Source: Styela clava
Taxonomy: Eukaryota > Chordata > Ascidiacea > Stolidobranchia > Styelidae
NCBI RefSeq assembly: GCF_964204865.1
Contig: NC_135251.1
Span: forward strand, 17,794,001-17,858,000
Length of the DNA: 64,000 nucleotides
Direction of reading: 5' to 3'
Part shown: in pieces, positions 42,269 through 56,181 of the stretch
Layout of the letters: each line of letters starts with the position of its first letter
Position numbering within the stretch: the first letter of the stretch is position 1
The notes under the pieces: model-generated
Told to the model about the DNA's origin: nothing
Seen by the model: only the letters and a program-made list of their open reading frames with translations
Databases searched by the model: none
Position numbers and translations under genes: made by a program

Positions 42269-42878
42269 CTAAGAGGGTGCTCGACACTCGGGCTTGTCAG
42301 CGTTTGCTGAATTGTTGCAATCAACACCAGATCCTCCGCATTCTAATTTCCATGAATTCACTTCATTTGTGCAATCAACTCCTGTGCCTCCGCATTCTAC
42401 TTCAAAATTGTTTGCTTCGTCTGAGCAGTCAATGCCCGTTCCACCACATTCTACCTTGTAAGAATTTGTGGAATCAGTGCAATCAACGCCGGTTCCGCCA
42501 CATTCTACCTTGTAAGAATTTGTTGAATCAGTGCAATCCACGCCGTTCCCACCACATTCTACCTTGTACGCATTTGCTGAATCAGAACAATCCACGCCGT
42601 TCCCACCACATTCTACCTTGTACGCATTCGCTGAATCAGAACAATCCACGCCGTTTCCGCCACACTCAACTTTGTAAGAATTTGCAGGGTCTTTACAATA
42701 CACGCCACTTCCACCGCATTCCACCAAGTGAGAATTATTTGGGTCCGTACAATCAGTTGGTGGTTTTTGGGTTGTTGTAAATAGATTATAAAATATAAAA
42801 AATGGCAAGATGTTGGTTACACGCTGACATGATGGTGCAGGTCCGTTCCATCGACATCCGCCTGTTGCAGCTATACAT
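42269..42878 (-). CDS. Alternative terminal exon (8b) of the cysteine-rich secreted protein gene, or paralogous gene end
   Basis: Acceptor at 42879-42880, the same phase as exons 8a and 8c. It opens with the sushi-closing half (CIAATGGCRWNGPAPSCQ), then 'TTTQKPPTDCTDPNNSHLVE', then a run of nine 18-residue cysteine repeats, and ends PECRAPS-stop. Two adjacent units are identical in protein, so the array is a 54-bp minisatellite that is still expanding or being homogenised. It is a close copy of 8c with three extra units. Confidence 0.65.
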
Positions 42879-44093
42879 CTATATAGGAAATAGAATAAAG
42901 TCAGTGATTTATTCTATACAGATAGTGAATCAATAGTTCGTTTTGGTCAATTGTTGCTGCTGTCATTTCTAGTGTTGGGTCAAAAATTATTTTTCTTCAA
43001 CTATACTAGATCTATCGCTTTCACAATTGCACGAGCTAAAGACGTTGGTAATTCACGAGGTTCATATTAATATATTTTTTTACGTTTTTCTCTGAAATGC
43101 GTTGGCCCGTCGTTTATCGCAATGACACACTCTGACTACCTTCGTTTTGATGTATTTTAATGAATCGAATTAAATTGAATTAAATTTGCATTATCTAAAG
43201 ATGGAAGAACCGACCAAAAAAGGTATTACTCATATTTTATGAGCACGAAGAGAGTTGGACAAATGGAGTTGTTGATGTTTAGAAATCCTTATGATCACTT
43301 TAATTCATTCCTTATGTAGCTTACCAATGGATTGCAATTTCCATCGATTCAAAGACGGAAGAAGTCGATAGGAGACTAGTACTTTTTTAAATGTTCCTAT
43401 TGGACTCGATGTTTCATTTAAATTTTTTTTAGTTTTGTACATGCGACGATTTTTATTATTTATGAGAGCACTTTATTCCGCCACGCTTGACCGCTGATGT
43501 TTTCAGCGAACCCGGTGCCCATTCAAGGTTTTACCTATGCGCAACATTCGTGCGCATTTATTAAGTATCGCTATCTTGTTTTTCGGAGTCTTGAACAAAT
43601 TTTTTTGACATTGGAGTACTTACATTGATTATTGCTGACTTGTTTCATCTCCTATTCTCTATTGCAATTCCAATAAGAGTACTTTAATTATAGTTAGGTG
43701 TTAAAATATTGCATGCAGATTACGACTTCACTTGGCAAGATATGAGCCCATTTTTAGAACCCTTTTTATGAAAAACTCGCGATTTTGTATGTGATTGCAA
43801 TTTGGCAGCAACTATTTCTTGTTATTTCCATTCCACAACTCATAATGATATAAAATAAATAACAATAAACTCATTAGCATGCTTATGTACAAAATGAAAT
43901 ATAAAAAAATAAATAGGTGAATTAGTAAACCTTATCTTTGATTTTAGTGAGACTTTACCACATATTTATTAATATAGATAATCTTTTCCGTTATTACAGA
44001 CTCGATAAACAGATATATTAATTTTGTAAATTGAAGTTATATCCTCATATGCTCTATGCAGCTTTCAATCTCTAGTATACAATATGGTGACCG
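42879..44093. other. Stretch between terminal exons 8b and 8a
   Basis: I looked for a sushi-opening exon that would make the 42-kb exon a separate gene and saw none. AT-rich, no other feature. Confidence 0.45.
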
Positions 44094-44178
44094 TACATTT
44101 GAACCCATGTGTATATCAATCTATATGCGGGCGCTAAAACCCACGAGTTAGGGTTAGTATAGCGTGGGTTCAAATGTA
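44094..44178. mobile_element. Short palindromic MITE-like element
   Basis: Imperfect inverted repeat TACATTTGAACCCATG / CGTGGGTTCAAATGTA enclosing about 50 bp. No clear target-site duplication. Confidence 0.45.
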
Positions 44179-44334
44179 ATGGAACTCTACAATATTATTA
44201 TGTCCCCAAATAAAGTAAATACATTTTTGTAAGACGAGAACAAATAGTGTACCAAATTATTCATTGATGGTGTTTAAAATGGTACCGCAGTGTAATCAAA
44301 TTACGCAATTGCTTTGTTTTCGTATTTTCATTTT

Positions 44335-47300
44335 TTATCCCACATTTCTACACTCTGGGTGTTTAGCGTATGCTGAATTCGAGCAATCGATGCATGCCGG
44401 TTCGTCAATATTTTTCTCATCAGTGCAGTCAATACATTCTGGTTTGTCAGCATTACTAGGATTAGTGCAGTCGATACATTCTGTTTTTTCGGCATTTCTA
44501 GGATCAGTGCAGTCAATAACACACTCTGGTTTGTCAAAATTACTAGGATCAGCGCAGTCAATGCATTCTGGTTTGTCTGCATTCTTAGGATCAGTACAAT
44601 CGACTCCTGTTTTTTCTGTTGTAACAAGCAGTCTATACAGAATTATTGACTGTAAAATATTGGGTGTTCTTGATGTTGGTGATAATTGACATGTGGGTAG
44701 ATTTCCACTCCACTTACATCCGCCGAAAGCGCTAAGACACCTTGATGAAATGTGAAGACAAATAGATTTCTCAGAACACAAATATACAAATTTTGGCTCC
44801 CTTCTCTTCTTTGTAAAATGCTAAGTAACGTTTAAGTAGCATGCATGGTCTATAAGAAGAGAGAGGTAAGGATGAAAATGAAACAGACAGGGAAATAATG
44901 TCTTGAATTGAAAGTATTGCAAGTAAAAGGGTTTTAGAAAACTATAGAACATTCGTAGAACAAAGAGGTTTATGAAAAAGAAATTGAATACCAGGGAGAA
45001 CAAGGAGAGGAAAAAACAGAAAAGTAAAGGGAGAGAACCAGCATATCCGTATTACTGTAAACACTAAACTCTTAATGCCTCCGTTAGATAAACATGCAAC
45101 CCGATATTAGTTTGCAATTTTAGTAAAATAAACAGAGAATAATGCCTAATATATCACAACAATTTTGACTTGTCACCCGGTGAAAATAAACATTTCACGA
45201 AACAAGAGAGCAACGTACAAACACAGTATCACCTAATGTACTTACAAGGGTTTGCTCGCAGTGCGAAAGGAGCGGTTGAGTAGTAATTTAGCAATTACTA
45301 AGAACCGCTGGCAGACCTTTTCTAATCGTCTTTTATGCAAAACAAACTACCGAAACGAATGCGTGAGCTAACAAACCGCTTCATACGTTCTACAGAACAT
45401 TTTCGCGGGTAACTATACCAATTCTCGCCTGCGCATAGAATTTATATCTTATCTTCTAAGTTACTTATTTTTGAGTGGAATAACTGGTTTCCAATCATAT
45501 TATATAATTTTAAGTTACTAAACCTCATTGGTATCGCAATTTGCAAATGGGTTCAAAATCAGGAGTTTGGGTTCTGAATCTGATACATGTTAAAATTTTC
45601 TCTAGACAAATTCTCTTTTTCGTATACTTTTCTTCGTACAAATTTTATTTGATTCATTGGCTTCATAGATATTTATCAAATCTATTGTTTAATATACCAC
45701 TTATCCTTGTATTAACCTTATATCGGGATAGAAAATAAAGAAAATTATATTTTTTTTCCATTTTTACTCTTTTCACTCTTGACATTTCAGTGGTACCCCA
45801 AAATTTTGCTAGGGGATGAATTTCCTTTACTCCATGAATGCGTTTACATTGTGCATGGTCAAAATAAATCGAAATATTCTAACCACCAAGCACAAACCAC
45901 CATAACTCAATAATTATCTAGCTTTTCACAGTTATAGAATGCAGAAACACCAGTCATTAAACCAACAATCAATGGTAGAAAATCGAAGAAATCCACTGGA
46001 CTGTGTAAGGAAAAAGCTGTTAATAACTTGTCAAAAACGTTCGCCCAAGGCGCAAGCGTATTGATTACAGAGCAAATGTAAAATAGTAAAGCTATACTAA
46101 AATATTTCACAGTAAAAACAGTACTCACAGACATGTAGAAATTGATCCGACTCGTCTAAAATTCCCGGGGCATATGATATCGCATTGGGAATAGGCTTGG
46201 AAAGCGTTGGTACAACTGAAGTTTAAAATAAAATTAGGTAATTAATAAGCACTGCATAATAAAGTCTGTTTTTTGGAGTTGAGTTGGGGTTAGATACATA
46301 TCAGTCCGGGTTCTAAGCTTCCCAAAACATCCAAAATATAATTAAATCTAAATGGGTGTTTTCATTTTATTGTCTGCAAACTGGATGGTTAAGATTGTAA
46401 GGCCAAATGCTGACATGCATAGAATAATTGGATCGGAATTGAACTTGAAAATATATATCATACACTCTCTGTAAACATTAAAGTTTTCTATTTTCTATGT
46501 GATTCGACACAACAATGATTTTTAAATCAGTGGATGGTTTCCCTTTCAGAAATGGTATTTTATTTTACCTCAATTGTCCAATTGCGGGTCGTGGCAAGGC
46601 TCCACAACCCTGTGGTATTGGGGGTCGAGTCAGAAAAAATATTGGGATTGGAGGTGTGAGAGTAAATGGAAGAGTGAATGGAGTGGTAGCTGGACCTCCC
46701 GTCGGAGCGATTGCTTCTTGAAGAACGTCGTCTGAAAATTGAAACAACATAAGTATAATGTATTTGCGTATAGTAGTGTTTGTTTACAATTCGAAGATAA
46801 GTCGAGTGAGACATTTACATTTGCCTCATGTGTTGTAAATTGATAATTTAAAATGTAATTGGTAGCTATCAATTTTTAAAGCAAAAAGGCTTTGATTTAA
46901 TATTATGTCAAATTTTCCATGAATTTAAATTGTGTGTAAATAGTTTTAACCACAAACTTTATTTCCATAAATCAATAAAGATATGCAATGAGGATATACA
47001 TTTCAATGCCGCAGAATCTCATGACGATGCAGAATAGGATATGATGATACTATTATGCTATAATGTTTCACTATTTCGTAATGTTTTTCAAACGTTTCTC
47101 AATAACTTACTGACTACTTCTACAATGACCGGCCTCAAATCACTCGAAGTTGTTGTTATAGCAGCAATCCTCGTATACCAATTTTGTCCGCAATTTTCGT
47201 CCGTCGGAACTCTGACGTTTTCACAATCACAGAAATCCAAACTTGAAACAAATGGATTTGTTTAAGCGTATTGAATGGATAGACGAAATAAAAATTGATC

Positions 47301-50300
47301 CTAGTCACAGGGAATGAATATTATATATATGTAACTGCATACAATAAGACGAAAAGGCACTGATCATAGGATATCTTATAATGTAGTGAGAAATATAACC
47401 GTAAAAGCAACACTGCTTTTTACTTCAAGGGTAATATACCAGAAAAATATTCAAAAAAATTTAAATTTTGCAGAAATGTTTACATTTTTGTCAATTAGTT
47501 ACGGTTTTCCTAGAATTTTGACTTTACATAGCTTAATCCGGAAAATATAGTATTGTCCTGTTTTCTTAAAGTGATTATGCTGAATAAACAAAGCCTATCT
47601 AGCATAACGTATCATATTAAACAGGTCTGGTAGATAATCGTATATGAGATTGAAATTAATAATATAAGAAACTACAGTACTTATTACACAAATGTTTCAT
47701 GTACACCATATTTAAAAATATTTGAAAATTGATCTTACGCGCATCCAACTTCGTCAGTTATAAATTTCACGAGAGAGTTAACATTATCAACGGAACGATC
47801 TTCCGGATCTCTCGGTCGATAACGCGATGATAAGCGTGAAGAGAATTGTGAGGCGCTCACAGGAAGAGTACCTTGATTCTGACCAGCATTGTTGACGCCC
47901 TTGCCAGAGTCTGGATAACTCGCTGTATGAAGTAAAGAGATGTTATTTTCAGAAGTTATTTTGTTCGAAAACGCACGAAATGAACCATCAATGTTGATTA
48001 GCGGATTCGTTTGAGTTCGTCTAATAACTAATTGAATATTAAAGCCTGAAGGAACTACCTTACGGGTTAAGTCAACATTTTGCGAATCGATTGGAATTAT
48101 TCTCGCCTACAAGTTGTAATAAAGCATTGAGCATTATTAGATCATTGGATTTTATTTGTTACTAACGAAATATAATAATTCCAAAAATTAATCTTTGCTT
48201 TGAAATTTTCAAATTGCACATGATTCCTAAGTTCTTATATGTTGAAATAAATAGCGTATTATACACTTTAATACTAAGTTGTGAATATGACAAAAAAATT
48301 AAATTATTATTAATGTGAGAGCGCCGAAAACACACAGGCCAGACCGAGGCCATGTGGTCGCAACGGGTGCCGCACTTGGTAGGGCGGTTAATTAATGGTG
48401 TGAAATAAATTTAACGACAATCAATTAGAATCAAATATGTCAGCGTGTTTATTTTGTTGCGAGCAAGACTCGTAAAATAACATCTCGAAACAAATACATT
48501 TCTATTGCAAAATCATAATTTTCAGTTATTATCGTTATACACATCACGCGATGCTTTTTTTTAATTTAGCATCACTGAAATACCGCCCGACACTCGACCC
48601 AACGTGTGTCGAGTTTGGACGATAGAAACGGATTCATCGGCGACTTGAATTCCGAAAATATGCATTTTATTGGAAGCGCAAAATGAAAGTAACAAAACGC
48701 GTTGTTTTGCGATAAAACTTTGTATTTATGGAAACGGGATGCCGTGAAAGTAGAATTTGATCTGAATCAATCGCAAATAATGTTGTAACATCTAACGTCT
48801 GATACACATCATTTTCCGGGAGAATTCGTAAAGTCATTTAATTCAAAAATTCACGATTGTTGCAATCGGAAAATCGCCAAGTCTGCACCAATAATAGTTA
48901 TTATTATAAGCGAACTCGATAATAAAATTGTGAAAATCAAAAAAATTGTGCAACAACGCCGTCATCCCGTTTTGAATATGCAAGCTGGAAATACGGTTTT
49001 TGATGTTTACCGCTTTTGCGGTTCTTTGCGAGAAAACGCAAATACAATCAAACGAGAGAGATTTCGTCGCGGGAGAAAACGCTCCTCACTGATTAATAAC
49101 GTGAAATGCGAAATACAAAAATTGATGTACGGCGCTGAAGAGGCGGAAACCGAATCCTGTTATCGGATCTATTTGGATTCGAATCCTCCGGATTCGGTAT
49201 TCTATATTTCCCATCCCCATCAAAAATGCAATACATAATTATTATTAAATAATTATAGCTAAAGTCGACAAAACACCATTGCATTGAATAAAATAAAGTA
49301 TTCAATCTGCCTTTGCCTCTTCAAGGATAAATCGATGCTATTTTAGGCAAGCGAGATTTTCATCGACGAACTATGACCTAACACAAGAACTGGAAATGTG
49401 TGAACTGCCATAACTGACCAAGTTCCGAACTTGGGGGGTCGTGTTGCTATTAATTTTTCAACATATACTTTGGGGTATCGTTTCGCATATCGTTTTGATA
49501 TATGTTTTGCTAGTTTTTGCTTACAGCAAAAGCCCATCTCACTTGTCGCACGCGTGTTCGCTTTTCCCAATTTTGCGTGGCCCACTTGTCGCTCAATTGC
49601 ATCACTTGTCCCACCTGCCCTGCGTATCCCTCTTGTATCACATGTTCCACCCGCATCACTGGGTAGCCTACACGCCCCACTATTGTGCCACATGCACAAC
49701 TTGTATCATTTGTTCCCCACCACACACAAGTGAGTCAAGGGCTGAACATATAGGACATGTGATACAAGTGTGTAGCAAATGGGGAAACGATATTTTTGAG
49801 ACATCGAACTGTAAGAGCAATTTTTTTACCATCGCATTGAAATTGGAAACGTGAATTGTTGAAACAAGTAAAAGAGATAATCACTTATAATTTTCTGGGT
49901 TATTATTGGTTATTAAATTTACTAGGTACAATACTGGTTAATATTAAAATATCAGAATACAAATCGAAAAAAAAATAGACTGTATTTTACATAAAGATAT
50001 CCATTTTTTATCAACAGCATAGGCGTTGCACACATTTAGCCGAGTACATAGTGATACGGAAATCACCTTACATCATCTTGATCGTTATCAGCTGTTCTCT
50101 TTGATTATATGTAAACAAATCCTAACAATATCATATTCTCAACAAATGAATGCAGTTGATAATAGACTAGTCTTATTTCGATGATAGATTCATATGTCGT
50201 ATTAAACATATTTTTATTCAGGTCAATTTTAGAACTAAATAGAATTAAACTTTTATATCAATTAGCATAGATAAACGATATGGACTTAGCTGTCCAACCC

Positions 50301-53300
50301 TGTTTTTTTTTCCTATTTTTATATTGCTGTAAGGTAAATTCTCAATAAATAACTTCATTATTTATTAGTAACCGACGCTTCACGCTTGTTGAGATAAAAG
50401 CAGCAAAGCATATTTCATATTATAAATTTTCGTTCAACTGCTATTCTTTCTACCAAATAATTGTTAGTTTTATGGGCTATCTGTGGGACTAATAGCAGAT
50501 TAATTGAAAAAAATGGAGACAAATTCTGTTTCACAACTCGTAAATGTATTATATTTGATTATGCATTTTATTATATCAGCATGTTGCCGTGTAATGTGAA
50601 TTATAATTAACATAATTTCGTCAGTTTTTTCGTTATAGTATGGTACTTATTATTTTACAGATTTATGATTTCTAATGATTCGTTAGCAACTTAATTTAAT
50701 AATATACAACATCTCGCAAAAAGAGCTGAAATAGTATGTATCGTATGCCGTTTGACATGTTCAGCCAAAGCTTTTTGTATGACGAATATACACGTCTTTC
50801 GCTCTGAACAAGGCCCTGTACAATCATCCACTGATATCTAACTAATTTTAGGGAGATTTGTTCTTTTTGGTCATGCATTTTCTGTCCGATTTTTATCACA
50901 CCCTGGGTGAGTTGGAAGCCACGGGATAGAAACCAGAGATAAACCCCGCGCTAAAATCTTCATTTATGTTATTTCTTTTTAAACGTTTTTTCAATATAGT
51001 ATATTTTCTCAACACACCTGTACGTCCCTTGGTTGTTCCATATTCTTCTATGCAATTCTTCGCTGGCGTTGAGAATTGAGAATTTTCGGTCAAATAAGAA
51101 TTGATCATAAATCGCCAACAATCGACTGCATCCCCACTGTTTGAAAAATAAAGGTACATAAATTAAGTCATCAGTCTACACTGTATGACATACAGCAAGC
51201 ATGTCGTAAAATTGTATCAATATTGGGGGGTTGCCTGGTATTATTATCTTTGAAGAGGCTTTCAAGGTTATAGTTGTATATAAATAATCGGTGGTTGAGT
51301 ATTCTTGCTATTATCTGCGCATTTGCCCATTCAACAATTAATGTTCCCGAACAAAACAAAACAAAATTACAAAAATGACCAGTTTTCTTTATTATGGAAG
51401 TAAAGTTAGTAAACCGAAAACTGGCCTCATCGTGTGAAAGAAAGTGCTCTTTGTGAGGAATATACGCTATTGTATTCATTTCTCTGGTTATTATTCCAAA
51501 AATATTGAAACAAGAAATTACACCTCAACCAAGAAGTACAGTTGTATAATTATGTTGAAAGTAAACAATTTTAATTATCGACGGAAATGCATCATTGAAC
51601 CATTTTCATTAACTTGATGTTCGCGCCGAATTCTACCACGTTTGACCGTGAATTTTTTGAATACTCACGCGCAATACTGTTCACTTGTTTTTCCAAACCA
51701 GCTTGTTTTTCGAAGGGTAAAATCAACGATTGTGGGGAGATCATAAGCACTGTTTAACTGATATCTTCCTAAGCAATTGACAAAAAATTCTGTGAATGGG
51801 TCAATCGGTATTTGACGTTTTCTTCGAGGACCCCGGGGACCCCCGAAAGGACCTTTTTGAGGACCCACGTCGCCTTGGTCGTCGTCATCATCGTCGTCGT
51901 CCTCGACGCAGTTATCATCGTGACCTCCACCTGGTTTTTTGCCTTTGCGACATTTTTTCAAAGGATGGCAACCTAAATCAAGATAATATTATATTTCAGT
52001 TCTCCGCAAGTTCTATATTAAAAGTGCAATAGCTTAAAATTATCTTATACTCTGTACCAGGCCTGCACAACCCAAATTACCACGAGGGCCGCAATCTGAA
52101 GGCCCGGCGGCCGCAAACTTTGCCACATACATATTTCACAAGATGAACTACAAATCAAAATAATATTGTGAAACAGTTAAATGTAATGAAACACTTTCAT
52201 TACTGGGGAGCTTAAAAATATGAAAAATCTTATTTTCTGGAGTAAAAACATTGTACAGTATTTTTGCATATGCGATGGCAAATATGTATTTAGTGGTTCA
52301 TCTACCTTGAAAACCCACCCTTCATTTTCATTATTTCTCTTTTATTAGAATTAGGTATTGCGTGTTGCAGTATAAACTGACTGCAGGAAAATATTTTACT
52401 CAGGTTCAGTTTTGTAAAATCGTCCCAAATATATATATATGACAATTTATTTAGTCATATCTACCATTATTGGATATTTCCATTGTAGGCTAGACAAACA
52501 ATCCGTTTAGTAGCAATAGATCTTCCTCTGTTGTATTTTTTTGACTGTTAAATTACATTTTTCTACAAAATCTGCTCCAATTTATTTGAAATTTTACAGT
52601 AAATAGCAAAATCTGTTGTGTGAAAATTTCTGCACCATTCATAAATGAAGAAATTGTTTTTTAAGTTCTAAATTTGAATCAAAAAAGAAACTCCAGTTTC
52701 ATAAACTGCTAGTAAAAAATAGTGGGGTTATTAATAGATTGCTAATATGCACTAATGAATGTGAGATTGTATACCGATATTGTTTTAGGCGTGATTCAGT
52801 CTGAATACTGAGATATCTAAATCAGGGTTTCCCAAACTGGGGGGTCGAGTGACGAATTTGAGGGGTCGCGAAGGACACACCAATTCCACACAAAGTTTGA
52901 TATTTATTGAAACTATTGCAAAACATAAATCTCACGATTTCGAATATGATCGGAGTAGCGGCGCGCTTGCATAACAATGCCGGCTTTGATTGTTAGACCC
53001 GAGAAGTGGCGTGTTCCCAAATCACCCGTGGGCACAGAAGTATCTAGCGGGCCGCATGCGGGCCGCGGGTCGTATGTTGTGCAGGCCTGCTCCATACTAT
53101 ATTTTAGCTGTCGACAACACAAAAATTCTGCCTCGAAAACGATAAGAGCCAGTCGAATAGTACAGTTTACAACCAAGGCACAGACTAAACTTGCGGCATC
53201 CACGGTCTTCAAACTGAGGAGAAACTGCCCTTATCTACCACTGCAAGTCAATCACAATATCATTGGCAAGCAAAACATACATAGGATCAGATTTGACTGT

Positions 53301-53447
53301 AAAGTAAAATCAGAAAGAAATATCACTAATACTAATACATTTTGTTCTACGCTTATATTTATGTTGTATCTTTAAATAAAGCTTACCTTGTACTTCCGAA
53401 AGGATTGCGAGCAGCAGGCATAGACATAACAAAATACCTAGCTTCAT
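44335..53447 (-). CDS. Secreted cysteine-rich protein with sushi-like module (8 exons found)
   Basis: Exons in transcript order: 53387-53447 (MKLGILLCLCLLLAILSEVQ, signal peptide), 51669-51972, 51018-51136, 47739-48106, 47111-47241, 46569-46731, 46129-46215, 44335-44740. Exons 1-3 join in phase, and exons 4-8 join in phase to the stop. Between 3 and 4 the phase breaks, so an exon is missing or two genes are merged. Exon 2 has a lysine-rich start, an eight-Asp run and RRKR (furin-type). Exon 6 is Pro/Thr-rich. Exon 7 plus the start of exon 8 give a sushi (CCP)-like module (C..C..C..NFRRVGS..C..GCKWSGNLPTC). Exon 8 then carries six roughly 14-residue units of type CIDCTDPSNADKPE. I do not recognise the whole protein; an extracellular matrix, tunic or immune adhesion role is possible. 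Confidence 0.65.
48107..51017. other. Large intron or gap between exons 3 and 4 of the cysteine-rich gene
   Basis: About 2.9 kb in which I expected one more exon (length 2 mod 3) and could not find it. Overlapping open frames at 49343-49854 on both strands come from a CACTTGT/CCCAC-rich low-complexity tract, not from genes. Confidence 0.45.
52058..53089. mobile_element. Non-autonomous hAT-type element
   Basis: 1032 bp in intron 1 of the cysteine-rich gene. 14-bp perfect inverted ends CAGGCCTGCACAAC, GC-rich subterminal parts (GGGCCGCA / GCGGGCCGC), and an imperfect 8-bp duplication CTCTGTAC / CTCCATAC. Near 52826 a second hAT-like motif (GGGTTTCCCAAACTGGGG) may mark a nested relic. No transposase. 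Confidence 0.8.
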
Positions 53448-56181
53448 TTTGTTCTATCTCTGAACTTCCTATATTCTAAATTTTACAAGGACTGAAACCA
53501 AATTTTTGAGATAATATTTCATGTAAGAATAGTATAATTACAGGCGTTGGCCCCAGGCATATTGCAATTATATCGGGTAAATTCGATTCCGGAAATTGAT
53601 CATTGTACCTGGTACAACTTGTCGGACAAAGCATGACGTTGTAGCATTCTTTCTAATATAACATGATCTTGGAAAACTTACTTGCATTTTATAGTAATAA
53701 AATTCACTAAGATCATTTGATCAAAATGAAAGCAAATTTGCATGATTGCCTCGAATAGGTTTTCTTGTAATGCCAATGTCTCAAAAGTACAAACCTACCA
53801 AGCTGCCATACATATATCTTAATCAGTTGGATATTTATATTGAAAGATGTAATAAACAATGTTTAATTTTTAGAGCTATAGCGTGCATCATGCACTGCAG
53901 AGCATTGTTTTGTGTCGTGTAAAATAGAAGGATAAGATTAAAATCTGAAAGAATGTTTATATTATACATAATGATTGCTGGCAAACCCACGAATGATTCA
54001 AAGCGTTAATATAGGCTAACCTCATTCAAATATTGCATTTAGTCGACATTTAATATGGAATGTACACAAGTCCATCACCTTGTTTTACCGACCGCATTAT
54101 CATTTATCAACACTGTTTTGAAATTTGATACGAATAGTATTAAGTTCTTTCTATGAAATTTTATGGCCCCCTGAAATGATAACTGGTTTGAATTACCAGA
54201 AGAAAATACACATAAACGACAAACAGACATACTAGTTTTGTTGATCAGAAATCATCTATGAATGATTTTATATTCTTTTATTACGTATGCACAATGACAA
54301 TTAGCTATATATAGACGGCGCTTCCATATCGCCCCTATTTTGAAGATTTTTCAAATAAGTCCAAATTTAAATGAGTGCACAGGTGAGATGGCTTCTAAAT
54401 TGATAAATTCAATATTTCTTGGCCAAAGTGTTGTAAATGTTCGTTCATTTTAAACCTACGCTTTATTATTGTTTTGAGAAGTGAAACTTCCTACCCTTTA
54501 ACTTTGATTAGTTTTACATGCTAAACTTAGGCTTACCATACGTCCCGCTTTAGGCGGGACTGTCTCGCTTTTTAGCTTTGGCGTTCAATCATCTAGCATA
54601 ATACAGGAACATATTCTCGTTACTGTTGTTGCTGTGTAGCTCAACGGTAGTCTATACTTACTGAAGGCGTTATTTTGTTTGTTTCGTTGTTTCCCGCTAA
54701 CGTTGTTATCGAACGTATCACATGTAAAATTAATTCTAATTGGTCCTGTTCGAACGTTCACGTGAATGTAACATTGAACATCGTCTTTTTGAAGGTGCTA
54801 TCTACAGAAAAGCATGCTTGGGCGAATAAGTAAATTCTCAATGGTTGAAAACGGCAGACTATTTCATTATTCTTTATTTCTTTTGCTGTACAAAAATATC
54901 TAAATTCGGATCATTTGTATCGTTATCGTATATTCTTTTCTATTTTTCAAATTGAACCCAATATTTAGACAGATAATATGCGCATGAACTATCGATGACA
55001 ATATGGTAAATAAAGACAGCCGGGATGGCTTTAAATGTAGGCCTATGTAGTAGAATCGGAAACTATAAAGTTACAGGATCATAGCTAAGGGGTCGTGTCT
55101 TTGGAGGCGTCCCGCTTTGAAGTCAAAAAATTATGGTAACCCTAGCTAAACTGTTAAAACACTTTACAAGTGAAAACGAATCTAGACTAAAATGTGTGAA
55201 ACTGTTGCAGAAAATTGTTCAGTGGCGAAGAATATTGTACTGGGTGAAATACTTTTTTTGTCCGATGGAAGCTCATGCGCATGCCCAATATGTCTGCTTC
55301 AGAGACAAATACCGACATAATCTAAACATATTAAAACATATTATGACACGTTTTGACGACGAAAACCTCCCTATAATAATGCAAATGATCCTCTCGAGCT
55401 TTATGAGAATTGTATATAAATCGTCTCAGAATGTTTCAGTGCCGTACCGAGTGATAGTATTGATAAATTCGACGTGTTCAGAAACCTAAGACACGCATTG
55501 CGTGAGGGATTTGCAGAGATAAACGAAAACATCGTGCATCCTCTTCGGTTCAGTAAAAGAGTTTGTTCATCTTATATACTGCATATCTTATACTCACTCA
55601 TTGTGAAATACATGTCTGTAAGTTGGAACGAGTATTGTCGAAATATTATCACCTATATAAAGTTTATTTGAAAGGGTAGTGAGATTGTGAAATGTAGATA
55701 GACTTGTTCTAGCAAAGCTGCAAGTAAATACTCTACAATTATGAAAATATATCCCGTAGTTTTTAGATAAACCTACAACAACGAAGACTGATTCAGTTAC
55801 AAAGGAGATTTTGAAAAGCTGAATCTTTTGAAGTTGTATTCTTTTCGTAAGATGTAGCCATGTTCTCGGAAATTTCTCGGATTCGATGCATATATATATA
55901 TTTATATTTATATATATGAATCCTTTGTAAATGGAAAGCATCAAATAGTGATATTTCCTTAACTGTGAATGTAAAAAGTTAATTGACCGGTAATATTTCT
56001 ATCATCATAAAATCAGTAGTGCATGGACAATGAAAACAATGAAAACTTCATTTTATAAAAACCTGATCGTGAGCAAGTATAAAATAGTTCAAAGTTTAAC
56101 TTTTGAAAATTAGTCATAAAGTTATGTTTGAAACTTTCTCAAGAAGACACAATATTGATATATATACATATAATACGTAAT
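53448..56181. other. Intergenic region between divergently oriented genes
   Basis: Upstream of both the cysteine-rich gene (minus) and the SLC23 gene (plus), so it should hold both promoters. Contains the hAT-like element at 54528-55144. An open frame at 55133-55489 begins inside that element's end and shows no family motif, so no gene is called. Confidence 0.5.
54528..55144. mobile_element. Non-autonomous hAT-type element
   Basis: 617 bp with ends TAGGCTTACCATA / TATGGTAACCCTA, subterminal CCCGCTTT motifs on both sides, and a perfect 8-bp duplication GCTAAACT (54520-54527, 55145-55152). No transposase. Confidence 0.85.

Noticed and set aside
45907..46134. 75-codon minus-strand ORF overlapping exon 7 of the cysteine-rich gene
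   Set aside because: It starts at the donor side of exon 7 and is mostly intron. The sushi-coding frame with a GTGAGT donor explains the exon better.
49343..49854. Overlapping ORFs of 70-137 codons on both strands
   Set aside because: They arise in a CACTTGT/CCCAC-rich low-complexity tract that stays open in several frames.
55133..55489. 118-codon ORF
   Set aside because: It starts inside a hAT-type terminus, and no domain or splice evidence supports a gene.
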